Shown: positions 7,937-16,988, counted from the first letter of the stretch. The stretch: DNA of 64,000 nt from Streptomyces sp. F63 (GCF_018070345.1 NZ_JAGPXX010000024.1:1-64000), one strand, 5' to 3'. A program made the numbers and translations. The notes: generated by a model from the sequence alone, not told the origin.

Positions 7937-9394
7937 TCAGCGGGGCTGGCGGCGCCAGGGGCCGGTGATGGCGAGCATGATCCCGGGCTCCTGGATGTGG
8001 GCGTACAGCGTCTTGCCGTCGGGTGAGAAGACCACGCCGGTGAACTCGCTGAACTCCGGCTCCTCCGCGGTGCCGATGTTCACCTCGTTCCGGGCGATCG
8101 GATACGTCCGGCCGCTGTCCGTGGCGCCGAAGAGGTGCTGGATTCCCTCGCCGTCCTCGGCGATGATCAGCCCGCCGTACGGCGAGACGGTGATGTTGTC
8201 GGGGCCGTCGAAGGCGCCCTCCTCGAAGGGCCGGTCGTTGACGCCGAGGATCACCTTGAGGGTGAGGGTCCGGCGCCGCGGGTCGTAGAACCAGACCTGG
8301 CCGTCGTGCGGCCGCCCTGGGCTCTCCTCGCGGGCGTAGGAGGAGACGAAGTACGCCCCGCCGTCCGCCCACCACATGCCTTCCAGCTTGCGGCCCCGGG
8401 TGACGCTCCCGTCCCCGAACTGCTTGCGCACGGGAACGGTCCGTGCGTCACGGTCGGGCACGTCCACCCAGTCGACGCCGTAGACGGTGCCGGCCCTGGT
8501 CGCCCGGGAGAGGTCGTCGACGAAACGGCCGCCGGAGTCGAAGCACTTGGGGGCCTGGAGGACGCCCGCGTCGCCGGCGAGCGTGCGGAGCCGGCCGCGG
8601 CCGTGCTCGAAGCCCTTCGGCGGGACCCAGCGGTAGAAGAGGCCGTTGGGCTCGTCGTCGTCCTCCGTCAGATAGACGTGCCCGCGCCGGGGGTCGATGA
8701 CGACGGCCTCGTGGTCGTAGCGGCCCAGGGCCTTGACGGGCTTCGGGTCGCGGTTGGCGCGCCGGTCGAGGGGATCGACCTCGAAGACATAGCCGTGGTC
8801 CTTCGTCATCCCGTTCTCGCCGGCCCGGTCGGAGTTCTCCTCGCAGGTCAGCCAGGTGTTCCAGGGGGTACGGCCGCCGGAGCAGTTGTCGGCGGTGCCG
8901 GCGATGCCGACCCACTGGGCCACCTCGCCGCCGCGGCGGACCTCGACCACGGTGCAGCCGCCGGGCGCGGCGGGGTCGTAGACGAGGCCGTCGGCGAGCG
9001 GCACGGGGTGCTCGGTCTCCGCGCGCGGGCCGTCGATCTCGTGGTTGACGACGAGCAGGGTCGTGCCGCGCGGGCCGGCGAAGGCGGCGGTGCCGTCCTG
9101 GTTCGCGGGGGTCGGCTCGCCGGACTCCAGCTCGGTGACGCCGGTGCGGGAGATGACGCGGTACGAGAAGCCCTCGGGCAGCGCGACGATGCCGCCGGGG
9201 TCGTCCCGCAGCGGGCCGTAGCCGACGCCGTGCGGGGGGTGCCGGTCCGCGCCGGCGGCCCCGGACTCCCCGTCCCGGCCGCCGATGCCGATGGCGTCGG
9301 GCGCGCCGGCCAGCACGCCGACGCTGCCGGCGAGCACCACGCCCGCACCGGTGTAGGCGGACCCTCTCGCGAAATCCCTGCGGGTGAGCGGCAT
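7937..9394 (-). CDS. phoX: Tat-exported PhoX-type phosphatase (DUF839)
   Basis: A 485-residue secreted phosphatase that releases phosphate from organic monoesters outside the cell, with calcium/iron cofactors in characterised PhoX enzymes. A twin-arginine signal (RRDFARG near residue 5) precedes a hydrophobic stretch with an Ala-rich end. The family signature NTWLTCEEN is present, as are EVDPLDRRANRDP and DHEAVVIDPRRG. I placed the start at ATG 9394 because AGGAG lies 6 nt upstream; an ATG at 9400 touches the same AGGAG directly. Two PhoP-type direct repeats lie 57-78 nt upstream, suggesting phosphate control. The gene is shorter than the largest PhoX members. Confidence 0.85.
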   Translation of the reverse strand: MPLTRRDFARGSAYTGAGVVLAGSVGVLAGAPDAIGIGGRDGESGAAGADRHPPHGVGYGPLRDDPGGIVALPEGFSYRVISRTGVTELESGEPTPANQDGTAAFAGPRGTTLLVVNHEIDGPRAETEHPVPLADGLVYDPAAPGGCTVVEVRRGGEVAQWVGIAGTADNCSGGRTPWNTWLTCEENSDRAGENGMTKDHGYVFEVDPLDRRANRDPKPVKALGRYDHEAVVIDPRRGHVYLTEDDDEPNGLFYRWVPPKGFEHGRGRLRTLAGDAGVLQAPKCFDSGGRFVDDLSRATRAGTVYGVDWVDVPDRDARTVPVRKQFGDGSVTRGRKLEGMWWADGGAYFVSSYAREESPGRPHDGQVWFYDPRRRTLTLKVILGVNDRPFEEGAFDGPDNITVSPYGGLIIAEDGEGIQHLFGATDSGRTYPIARNEVNIGTAEEPEFSEFTGVVFSPDGKTLYAHIQEPGIMLAITGPWRRQPR

Positions 9395-9450
9395 CTTCAT
9401 CTCCTGCGTCGCCGGACGATCCCCTGCGCTACGGGAACCACGGTGCCCGG

Positions 9451-9472
9451 CGCCGCCGAACAGCGGCTGAAC
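9451..9472 (-). promoter_or_regulatory. PHO-box-like direct repeats upstream of phoX
   Basis: Reading on the minus strand, two adjacent 11-nt units GTTCAGCCGCT and GTTCGGCGGCG lie 57-78 nt upstream of the chosen phoX start. Streptomyces PhoP binds direct repeats of about 11 nt that begin with GTTCACC, and two units form the core operator. The match is partial in the second unit. Confidence 0.5.
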
Positions 9473-9579
9473 ACCGCCCGACGGCCGTTCGTCCATTGGG
9501 CGATCCGACGGCCCGGAAGACGGGGTTCCGCCGGCCGGCGAGGACACCACCCCGGCCACCCCGCACGAGAGAGGCCGGC

Positions 9580-11448
9580 TCACCGCCCCCGCGAGCGGGC
9601 CTTGTACGCCGCCTGGCGGGCCGCTTTCGCCACGGCGCGGTCGGGGTGCAGCCGTCCCATCGCCTCCAGGACCTCCCCGGTGGCCGGGTGGTCCACCCGC
9701 CAGGCCGTGTCGAAGAAGGCGCCGTGCTGCCCGACCAGCCCGAGGACCAGCTCCTCCAGTTCGGCGGAGTCGCCGTCCGCGCCGAGCTGGGCGGCGAGGG
9801 TGTCGACGGTCAGCCAGAAGACCATCTCCTCCGAGGGCTCCGGCACTCCGGCCGCCCCGTGCTCCGCCAGCCAGACCCGGGCGAGGCCGCCGAGGTGCCG
9901 GTCGTCCAGCACCTCGCGCAGCGCGGGCTCGGCCTCCCGGCCGATCAGGGCCAGCGCCTGCTGGCAGCCGAGCCGGCGCAGCGGTGCGGCCGGGTCGTCG
10001 CCCCGGCCCGCGGCGAGGAGTTCACGGGCGGCGGCGACGGGCTCGCGCCGGAGCAGCCACTCCTCGACCTCGGCCCGGGCCGCGGGCTCCGGGTAGCCGG
10101 TGACGGTGTCCAGCAGGGTTTCCGCGCCCTGTCCGGCGAGGTCGCCGGTGAGCGGCGCGGTGATGCCCGCGTCGAGCAGCCGGGCCCGCACGCCGTGGGC
10201 GCCGAGGGCGGTCAGCCGGACCATGCCGTAGCGGGCGGCGGCGTCGTCCCGGCCGCCGGCCGGAGCGGCGTGCCCGGCAACGGCCGGAGCGACGGCGTCC
10301 GTTGCGACAGCGGTGACCGTGCCGTCCGCGGTGACCGTGCCGTCCGCCGGTTCGCCGGCCCCGGCTTCGGCCCCCGCCCCGTCCCCGTTCCCGTCCAGCT
10401 CCTCGATGAGGCTCGCGTCGACGGGCCGGTACTCGACGAGCCCGAGGGGCTCCAGCAGCCGGAAGCAGTGGTCCAGCCGCATGACCTCCTCCGACACCTC
10501 CTCCAGTACGGCGTCGGTGGGTTCCGTCATGCCCTCGGGCACGATGACCGTGGCGGCGAGCGCGGGCAGCGGTACGAAGCTCCGCCCGGGGTCGCCGAGG
10601 GCGCGGCCCTCCAGGGCGGTGAGGGCATAGAGCGCGGCGAGGACGCGGTCGAGGCTCCCGGCGGCCCCGCCGGAGGGGCGGCCGGGTCCGGCGCCGACGC
10701 GGGCGCCGGAGCCGATCGAGGCGGCCGTGCCCGCGGATGCGGATGCCCCCGCCCCGGCGGTCGCGGTGCCCATCCCGGTGCCGGACGGGATGGCCGCGCC
10801 CGGACCCGCGGACGTTCTCGCCTTGGCGGTGCCGCTCCCGGTGCCGGTTCCCGTGCCGGTTCCGGTGCCGTTCGCGGCGGGCGCGGAGTGACCGGCGCCT
10901 GCGGGCGTCCCCGCCTCGGCGGGCCCGGTTCCGCTCCACGCCGCGCGCTCCGGCCCGTTCCCCGTCCCGCTCTCCGCCTCCGCCTTCGCCTCCGCCTCCG
11001 CCTCCGCCTCCGCGAGCACGGTCTCCAGTCCGCTCCGCCAGAGCTCCAGGATCTCGCGCGGGCTCCCGCCGGTGACCCGGGCGGCCTTCTCGCCGGGGAC
11101 GGCCCGCAGGCCCGTGCCTGCCGCGCCCGCCCGGCCCGCGCCGGCCGGTGTCCCGGCGTCCGCGCCGCCCTCCCCGGAGGTCCGCAGCAGGCCGGTGGCG
11201 GCGGCGAGCCGCCATGCCGCGCGGGTGGCCGCGAGCCCGTCCGGATCGCCGTCGAGTCCCAACTCCCCGGCCAGGCGCAGCAGTCCGGCGCGTTCCGGCT
11301 GCCCGTCCGCCTCCGTCGGCACCCCGTCCCCCAGCCGGCGGGCGAGCCGCACGGCGCGGGCGAGGAGGGGTGCCGTCAGTGCCTGGCGCGCGAGTTCGGC
11401 CTCGGAGGGCAGCCGGAGCGGCGGCATGACGGAACGGTCTCCGGGCAT
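9580..11448 (-). CDS. conserved Streptomyces protein of unknown function with low-complexity insert
   Basis: A 622-residue protein. The N-terminal part (PSEAELARQALTAPLLARA) and the C-terminal third (from about residue 420, with LRRLGCQQALALIG and HPATGEVLEAMGRLHPD) match a conserved streptomycete family I recognise but whose function I do not know. Between about residues 140 and 260 there are Glu/Ala dipeptide repeats and Gly/Thr runs encoded by near-perfect short tandem DNA repeats at about 10835-10875 and 10973-11018. No signal peptide or membrane segment is seen. The ATG at 11448 is preceded by GAGGAG with a 9-nt spacer; a second ATG lies seven codons in. Confidence 0.75.
   Translation of the reverse strand: MPGDRSVMPPLRLPSEAELARQALTAPLLARAVRLARRLGDGVPTEADGQPERAGLLRLAGELGLDGDPDGLAATRAAWRLAAATGLLRTSGEGGADAGTPAGAGRAGAAGTGLRAVPGEKAARVTGGSPREILELWRSGLETVLAEAEAEAEAKAEAESGTGNGPERAAWSGTGPAEAGTPAGAGHSAPAANGTGTGTGTGTGSGTAKARTSAGPGAAIPSGTGMGTATAGAGASASAGTAASIGSGARVGAGPGRPSGGAAGSLDRVLAALYALTALEGRALGDPGRSFVPLPALAATVIVPEGMTEPTDAVLEEVSEEVMRLDHCFRLLEPLGLVEYRPVDASLIEELDGNGDGAGAEAGAGEPADGTVTADGTVTAVATDAVAPAVAGHAAPAGGRDDAAARYGMVRLTALGAHGVRARLLDAGITAPLTGDLAGQGAETLLDTVTGYPEPAARAEVEEWLLRREPVAAARELLAAGRGDDPAAPLRRLGCQQALALIGREAEPALREVLDDRHLGGLARVWLAEHGAAGVPEPSEEMVFWLTVDTLAAQLGADGDSAELEELVLGLVGQHGAFFDTAWRVDHPATGEVLEAMGRLHPDRAVAKAARQAAYKARSRGR
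10835..11018. repeat. short tandem repeats inside the conserved hypothetical gene
   Basis: Two in-frame microsatellite-like tracts encode the low-complexity insert. Around 10835-10875 a 6-bp CCGGTG-like unit repeats and encodes alternating Gly and Thr. Around 10973-11018 a CCTCCG unit repeats and encodes alternating Glu and Ala. Such tracts expand and contract by slippage. Confidence 0.75.
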
Positions 11449-11537
11449 GGGCGACTTCTCCTCGGGATGCTGGGGTCCGCACCGCCCGCGTCGGGCGCGC
11501 CGCACAAAGCCTAGACCGATATGGGCCCTTCCTGTCC

Positions 11538-11570
11538 GTTCACCGTGGTGTCCGCCCGTGTACACCGGTG
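11538..11570 (+). promoter_or_regulatory. PHO-box-like direct repeats upstream of the secreted nuclease
   Basis: Three 11-nt units begin at 11538 (GTTCACCGTGG), 11549 (TGTCCGCCCGT) and 11560 (GTACACCGGTG). The first contains a perfect GTTCACC heptamer, the third one mismatch, the middle is degenerate. A TTGACA hexamer follows at 11576-11581 and could be the -35 element. The site lies 177 nt before the nuclease start. Confidence 0.5.
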
Positions 11571-11746
11571 GTCCCTTGACAACGGGGGTGCGGACGCCGG
11601 AGATTGACGCGCGTAGAAACAGTGCGGGTGCCGAACTCCCGTTCCCCCGCCTCCGATCCGGCGGCGCGGGCCCGCTCCGCCCGTCCCGCGCGTGACCGCG
11701 GGGAGGCGGGCCCGCCCTCCGTCCGACCTCACCATCCGGAGAACCG

Positions 11747-13603
11747 ATGGACCCGATAGCCCCGTCCACCGCAGCCCGTCCGCTCCGCCGAACCGCCGTG
11801 CTGGGCACGGTGGCCGTCACCGCGCTCGCGGCCGGACTGCTGGCCGCGCCACAGCAGGCCGAGGCGGCACAGCCGCGCATCCACGACATCCAGGGGAACA
11901 CCCGGCTCTCCCCGTACGACGGCGAGCGGGTCACCGACGTCCCCGGCGTCGTCACCGCGGTCCGCGCCTTCGGCTCCGCGCGCGGCTTCTGGGTGCAGGA
12001 CCCGCGGCCGGACCGCGATCCGGCCACCAGCGAGGGCGTGTTCGTCTTCACCGGCTCCAAGACCCCGGCCGTGGCGGTGGGCGACGCGGTGCTGCTCTCC
12101 GGCACCGTCGGCGAGTACTACCCGGGCGGGAAGGACCGCGGGCTCCAGTCCGTCACCCAGATCTCCGGCGCCACCTGGACGGTGGAGTCCTCCGGCAACG
12201 CCCTCCCCGCCGCCTTCCGGCTCAACGGCGCCTCGGTGCCGAACCGTTACGCCCCCGAGGCGCGCGGCGGCGGCAGCATCGAGCATCTGCCGCTCCGTCC
12301 GCACCGCTACGCGCTGGACCGTCACGAGTCGCTGGAGGGCATGCGCGTCCAGGTCTCCGACGCCGGGGTGGTCGGCCCGAGCAGCCGCTACAACGAGCTG
12401 TGGGTGACGGCCGATCCGCGGGAGAACCCCACCGCGCGCGGCGGCACGCTCTACGCCTCGTACCGCGACCAGAACGGCGCCCGGGTGAAGGTCGCCTCCC
12501 TCATCCCGTTCGCCGAACGCCCGTTCCCGCAGGCCGATGTCGGCGACCGGCTCACCGGCACCACCGCCGGACCGCTGGACTACGACCAGTACGGCGGCTA
12601 CGAGCTCCAGGCCACCGAGCTCGGCGCGCTGGAGGACAACGGCCCGGAGCGGGAGCGGACCCGGCCGCAGCGGGCGGACGAGCTGTCCGTCGCCACGTAC
12701 AACGTGGAGAACCTCTCCCCGAAGAACCCGGACGAGAAGTTCACCCGGCTCGCCGAGGCCCTGGTCCACCACCTCGCCTCCCCGGACATCGTCGCCCTGG
12801 AGGAGGTCCAGGACGACAACGGCCCCACGAACGACGCGGTGGTGAGCGCCGACGCCACGCTGCGGAAGCTGACCGAGGCCATCGCCGCCGCGGGCGGGCC
12901 CTCCTACGCGTGGCGCCAGATCGACCCGGCCGACGACCAGGACGGCGGCCAGCCCGGCGGCAACATCCGGGTGGCCTTCCTCTACAACCCCGAGCGGGTC
13001 TCCTTCCCCGACGTCCCGGGCGGCGACGCGGCAACTTCCGCCGTCCCGCTGCGCGGCGCGGACGGCGAGGTCGGCCTCTCCGCCAACCCCGGCCGGATCC
13101 GCCCGGAGAACGCCGCCTGGGAGGACAGCCGCAAGCCCCTCGCGGCCGAGTTCCGCTTCCGCGGCGAGCCGGTCTTCGTCGTCGCCAACCACTTCGCCAG
13201 CAAGGGCGGCGACCAGGCGCTCGACGGCCGCTTCCAGCCCCCGGTCCGCTCCTCGGAGACCCAGCGCATCGCTCAGGCGAAGCTGGTCGGCGGCTGGGTC
13301 AAGTCGCTGCTGGAGCTGGACCGCAAGGCGAAGGTCGTGGTCGCCGGCGACATCAACGACTTCAACTTCTCGCCGACCGTGGAAGCCCTCACCGACCGGG
13401 GCCGGACGCTCACCGACCTGGTGGACCGCCTGCCCCGCGACGAGCGCTACGGCTACGTCTACAACGGCAACTCCCAGGTGCTGGACCACATGCTCACCAG
13501 CCGTGCGGTCCGCCACGCGGACTACGACATCGTCCACATCAACGCGGAGTTCGCCGACCAGGCGAGCGACCACGACCCCCAGGTCCTCCGCTTCCGCCCC
13601 TGA
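11747..13603 (+). CDS. secreted endonuclease/exonuclease/phosphatase-family nuclease
   Basis: A 618-residue exported protein. A Sec-type signal peptide ends near AEA|AQ (about residue 41). An OB-like N-terminal region follows. The catalytic EEP domain begins near residue 315 with ATYNVENL and contains ALEEVQD, ANHF, GDINDFN (near residue 534) and the terminal SDHDP. These are the metal-binding and catalytic residues of DNase I-like enzymes, so it probably degrades extracellular nucleic acid. The ATG at 11747 follows GGAGA. PHO-box-like repeats upstream suggest induction on phosphate limitation, together with phoX 2.3 kb away. A sugar phosphatase role is a less likely alternative. Confidence 0.9.
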   Translation: MDPIAPSTAARPLRRTAVLGTVAVTALAAGLLAAPQQAEAAQPRIHDIQGNTRLSPYDGERVTDVPGVVTAVRAFGSARGFWVQDPRPDRDPATSEGVFVFTGSKTPAVAVGDAVLLSGTVGEYYPGGKDRGLQSVTQISGATWTVESSGNALPAAFRLNGASVPNRYAPEARGGGSIEHLPLRPHRYALDRHESLEGMRVQVSDAGVVGPSSRYNELWVTADPRENPTARGGTLYASYRDQNGARVKVASLIPFAERPFPQADVGDRLTGTTAGPLDYDQYGGYELQATELGALEDNGPERERTRPQRADELSVATYNVENLSPKNPDEKFTRLAEALVHHLASPDIVALEEVQDDNGPTNDAVVSADATLRKLTEAIAAAGGPSYAWRQIDPADDQDGGQPGGNIRVAFLYNPERVSFPDVPGGDAATSAVPLRGADGEVGLSANPGRIRPENAAWEDSRKPLAAEFRFRGEPVFVVANHFASKGGDQALDGRFQPPVRSSETQRIAQAKLVGGWVKSLLELDRKAKVVVAGDINDFNFSPTVEALTDRGRTLTDLVDRLPRDERYGYVYNGNSQVLDHMLTSRAVRHADYDIVHINAEFADQASDHDPQVLRFRP

Positions 13604-13799
13604 CCACGGCGTCCCGGGTCACCGCCACGGAAGGGTGGTGGCCCGGGACGGTCCCCGGCGGCCCCGGCGCCGGGTGAACACCGGGATCCAGCTCTTCGAG
13701 GTGACGTTCGGCGCGGCCGGTGGCGGTGAACAGCGCGCCGTCCTGCCGCTGGAGGGAGAAGATCCACCGTCGCACCACGGGACCTCGCACAGACGGGTG

Positions 13800-13830
13800 T
13801 TGACCTCACGTGTGGTTCAGGTTGGAGGCT
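13800..13830 (+). promoter_or_regulatory. MerR/SoxR-type promoter with 19-bp spacer
   Basis: A -35 TTGACC (13800-13805) and a -10-like GAGGCT (13825-13830) are 19 bp apart, the lengthened spacing that MerR-family activators correct. The spacer holds an imperfect dyad, ACCTCA at 13804-13809 and TCAGGT opposite. It lies 65 nt upstream of the DUF6069 gene. No MerR gene is in the window. Confidence 0.55.
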
Positions 13831-13894
13831 TCCTCGTACGCGCCGCCGGCGCCCGCCCGGAGGCGGCACGACCTCACACACTGGAGAAGGTCCC

Positions 13895-14353
13895 ATGTCG
13901 AGCAATACCGTTCAGAACCCCGGCCCCGCTGTGCCCGACGCATCCCCGGTCCACCACTCCGGCCTCACCTGGTGGAAGACACTGGTCACCGGCGCGGTCT
14001 GTGCGGCCGTCGTCAATCTGATCATCCTTGCCGTCGCCCAGCTGGCCGGCGCCTCGCTTGTCGTCGTCGACGGCGGCGAAGAGCATCCGATCACGGTCGG
14101 GGGCGTCATAGGCGCCTCAGTCGTCCCACTGGTCGCCGGGACGGGCGCTGCCCTGTTGCTGTCCCTGTGGAAACTGCTCTTCCTGCGGATCGCGCAGTAC
14201 ACGGGCGGTGGCCTGGCGCTGTTGTCGGTCGCCGGCCCCCTGTCGTCCGGCGCCGATGGTGGCACCGTCGCCGCGCTGTCCCTGATGCACATCACCCTCG
14301 GTGTGACGGTCGTCATCGCCCTGGAGCTCCACCGCCGGCACCGGCTCCTGTAG
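13895..14353 (+). CDS. small multi-pass membrane protein (DUF6069-like)
   Basis: A 152-residue protein with four hydrophobic segments. A Ser/Pro-rich N-terminus of about 25 residues is followed by WWKTLVTGAVCAAVVNLIIL, then segments around GGVIGASVVPLVAGTGAALL, ALLSVAGPL and LMHITLGVTVVIALELHRRH. This pattern matches the actinobacterial DUF6069 family, whose function is not known. The ATG at 13895 is preceded by GGAG with an 8-nt spacer. The upstream MerR-type promoter suggests it responds to a signal sensed by a regulator encoded elsewhere, perhaps a redox-active or toxic compound; this is inference. Confidence 0.75.
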   Translation: MSSNTVQNPGPAVPDASPVHHSGLTWWKTLVTGAVCAAVVNLIILAVAQLAGASLVVVDGGEEHPITVGGVIGASVVPLVAGTGAALLLSLWKLLFLRIAQYTGGGLALLSVAGPLSSGADGGTVAALSLMHITLGVTVVIALELHRRHRLL

Positions 14354-14534
14354 TGCCGTGAACCGTGGACGCCCGCTCCTCTCCGGGCGATGGCGCGGAA
14401 CGGACCGACCCCCGATACCCACGACGGACCCCCCTCCCGGCGTGATCGCCACAAGATGCGGCGGGAGCCACGGCAGGACCGGCGCATACACGCCCCGGCA
14501 TGCGGGGCCACCAGTCCGCGGGCCGGGATGCCTG

Positions 14535-14574
14535 CGGCCCGTGCGGCCCGTGATCCACCGGGCCGCACGGGCCG
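14535..14574. terminator. bidirectional hairpin terminator between convergent genes
   Basis: A perfect 16-bp stem (14535-14550 with 14559-14574) closes an 8-nt loop TGATCCAC. It lies between the converging DUF6069 gene and dapD, 34 bp from the dapD stop, and has no U-tract. Confidence 0.8.
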
Positions 14575-14607
14575 TCGTACGGCATGTGCCGTGCAGGCTG
14601 CCGCCGG

Positions 14608-15597
14608 TCAGTCGTTGCTGTGCAGGGCCGCGTTGAGTCCGCCCCAGGAGCCGGTGCGCTGGAGGGCCTCGACCTTGCCGGTGGTGGAGTTGCGGCGGAA
14701 GAGGAGGTTGTGGGCGCCGGAGAGCTCCACGGCCTTGACGACGGCGCCGTCCGGGAGGCTGACCCGGGTGCCCGCGGTGACGTAGAGGCCGGCCTCCACG
14801 ACGCAGTCGTCGCCGAGGGCGATGCCGATACCGGCCTCGGCGCCGAGCAGGCAGCGCTCGCCGATGGAGACGATCTGCTTGCCGCCGCCGGAGAGCGTAC
14901 CCATGATCGAGGCGCCGCCGCCGATGTCGGAGCCGTCGCCGACGACCACACCGGCGCTGATCCGGCCCTCGACCATGGAGTGGCCCAGCGTGCCGGCGTT
15001 GAAGTTGACGAAGCCCTCGTGCATCACGGTGGTGCCGGTGGCGAGGTGGGCACCGAGCCGCACGCGGTCGGCGTCGGCGATGCGGACGCCCGCCGGGGCG
15101 ACGTAGTCGGTCATGCGGGGGAACTTGTCGACGCTGGTGACGGCGAGGTGCAGCCCTTCGGCGCGGGCCGCCAGGCGGACCTGCTCGACCTGGTCGACGG
15201 GGACCGGGCCGAGGCTGGTCCAGGCGACATTGGCCAGCAGGCCGAAGATGCCGTCGAGGTTCTGGCCGTGCGGCTTCACCAGGCGGTGGCTGAGCAGGTG
15301 CAGCCGGAGGTAGGCGTCGTGGGCGTCGGCCGGCTTGTCGTCCAGCGAGGCGACGACGGTGCGGACGGCGATGACCTCGACGCCGCGGCGGGGGTCGGGG
15401 CCCAGGGCCTTGGGCGCCGACTCGCCCAGCAGTTCGGCGGCGCGCTCCGGGGTCAGCCGCTCGGTCCCGGCCGGGCCGGGCTCGGCGGTGAGCTCGGGGG
15501 CGGGGAACCAGGTGTCGAGGACGGTGCCATCGGCGGCGAGGGTGGCGAGCCCGGCGGCGGCCGCGCCGGTCTTACGGGTGGTGGCTGCATCGGTCAT
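14608..15597 (-). CDS. dapD: 2,3,4,5-tetrahydropyridine-2,6-dicarboxylate N-succinyltransferase
   Basis: A 329-residue enzyme that transfers succinyl from succinyl-CoA to tetrahydrodipicolinate in the lysine/diaminopimelate pathway. The left-handed beta-helix hexapeptide repeats run from about residue 165 to 290 (for example GAHLATGTTVMHEGFVNFN and GDGSDIGGGASIMG). The N-terminal domain is of the long actinobacterial type. The C-terminus ends in NAALHSND. The ATG at 15597 has a poor ribosome-binding site. The gene is flanked upstream by the accessory HipA block and downstream by a strong hairpin, so it is probably a single transcription unit. Confidence 0.93.
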   Translation of the reverse strand: MTDAATTRKTGAAAAGLATLAADGTVLDTWFPAPELTAEPGPAGTERLTPERAAELLGESAPKALGPDPRRGVEVIAVRTVVASLDDKPADAHDAYLRLHLLSHRLVKPHGQNLDGIFGLLANVAWTSLGPVPVDQVEQVRLAARAEGLHLAVTSVDKFPRMTDYVAPAGVRIADADRVRLGAHLATGTTVMHEGFVNFNAGTLGHSMVEGRISAGVVVGDGSDIGGGASIMGTLSGGGKQIVSIGERCLLGAEAGIGIALGDDCVVEAGLYVTAGTRVSLPDGAVVKAVELSGAHNLLFRRNSTTGKVEALQRTGSWGGLNAALHSND

Positions 15598-15728
15598 GAC
15601 CGAACGCTAACCGGTCCCGCTCCGCCCCCGCGAACCGGTCTCAGCGCCCGGTGTCACCCCGCTCGTCCTCTCGCGGACCGCCCGGTTTCCGTCCCGGGGC
15701 GGACGGCAACCCGGTATGACCGGCCCCA

Positions 15729-16988
15729 CTACGTGCCGAGCAGTCGAGCTGTGGACTCGGAGATCCAGGTACTCACTGCCGCACGGAGGGGAGGATTGGC
15801 CGCCAGTGTCTCTTCGTGGGCAGTCCAGTGCTCACGGACTGCTCGAACTGTGTCCGCCGCTACGGTTGCGAGATGAGCGTCAGAAACACCGAACTTTCGG
15901 TCCAGTGCGCCTTCAAGCCGTTCGAAGGCGGAAAGCCTGACCCGGTCGAAGCGCTTACTGCCGCCGAACTTCAGGCCCAGGTCCTCCGGCTCGTCACCAG
16001 GGGCATAGGGGACCGTTGAGACCAGGTCGTACGCTGGTGAAAGGGAAGGCGTACGGCCGTCTCGGTAGATGAGGGACCAATTCTTCAGATGCCCGTCACC
16101 ATTCCCGACAGCGACGGAGAACGCGATCCGGCGCACAGCCTCGCGAAGAGAGCGCACGTCCTGTCCTCGATACGACATGGCCGCGACAGTCTCGAAGGAC
16201 GACATGTACTTCTCCTGCGGGTACTTGTCTCGCACCTGCGCAAGATCCTCAATATGAATCCGTGACCCGCTGCCGTCCCGAGCACGATCAAAGCGCCGTA
16301 CTGCGTAAGCCCACTCCTCGGAGTTCGGCCACATACGGTCGGGCAGCCCGTCGAGTTGGTCGCGATGGAGCAGACGCACATCTGGAACATCGATGCCGAC
16401 TGAATCGGCGAGAGACATGATGGTGAATTCGTTGCGCGGCACATCCGCGTGCCGGTAGTCGGGGAACTTGACCAGCCAGTCGCCGAACTCCCCGGAAGTC
16501 GGGACCGTCAGCCGGTCACCGCGCGCAAGCATCGAGAACTTCAGCGCTACCCCTGCAAGGGAGAAGCGCCACGGGGAGCGCCCGCCAACTCCTTCCGCGG
16601 AAGGTTCTCCGCCGGTCAAAGGATCCTGCCATTCCCAGCCGTCTTCCGGTCCTTCTGCACGCAGGACCTGCACAGCTCCGGGAAGGTCGTGGCCGACTTG
16701 CGCCAGGAGTTCCATTTCCCGGTCAAGGGAGACTCCTCGGTCGTCGGCGATCCATTCACGGAGGGGCCCCTCGGGAAGAAGGTTGGAGAACCACTTGGGC
16801 AACCGTAGTGCCGAGGCGTAGGGCGCTCTGAGGTTCTCCTCGAACCGCAAGCCGAGGACGGATCGCTGCGGGTCCTCCAAGTAACTCTCGCTCATGACGA
16901 AGCGCGTGTAGTCCCCTTTCTGACACAACGTGCCAACACGCAGCCCATGAAGGATAACCGCATAGTAGATCTCGGAGAGATGACCCAT
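15729..16988 (-). CDS. hipA: HipA-family serine/threonine kinase (toxin), no hipB adjacent
   Basis: A 419-residue full-length HipA. The N-terminal region has LLPEGPLREW (70-79). The kinase core keeps the glycine-rich SLAGVALK (143-150), a likely ATP-contacting K174 in WLVKFP, the catalytic loop GNGDGHLKN (295-303, D298) and the metal-binding AYD at D321. In characterised HipA these motifs phosphorylate GltX and cause growth arrest. All key residues are present, so it looks active. No HipB-like helix-turn-helix protein is nearby; the preceding gene is DUF262, 46 nt upstream on the same strand. The ATG at 16988 lacks a clear ribosome-binding site. GC content is visibly lower than in the flanking genes. 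Confidence 0.85.
   Translation of the reverse strand: MGHLSEIYYAVILHGLRVGTLCQKGDYTRFVMSESYLEDPQRSVLGLRFEENLRAPYASALRLPKWFSNLLPEGPLREWIADDRGVSLDREMELLAQVGHDLPGAVQVLRAEGPEDGWEWQDPLTGGEPSAEGVGGRSPWRFSLAGVALKFSMLARGDRLTVPTSGEFGDWLVKFPDYRHADVPRNEFTIMSLADSVGIDVPDVRLLHRDQLDGLPDRMWPNSEEWAYAVRRFDRARDGSGSRIHIEDLAQVRDKYPQEKYMSSFETVAAMSYRGQDVRSLREAVRRIAFSVAVGNGDGHLKNWSLIYRDGRTPSLSPAYDLVSTVPYAPGDEPEDLGLKFGGSKRFDRVRLSAFERLEGALDRKFGVSDAHLATVAADTVRAVREHWTAHEETLAANPPLRAAVSTWISESTARLLGT

Noticed and set aside
13539..13790. Minus-strand 83-codon frame between the nuclease and the DUF6069 gene
   Set aside because: No recognisable family or ribosome-binding site, and it overlaps the end of the nuclease gene antisense.
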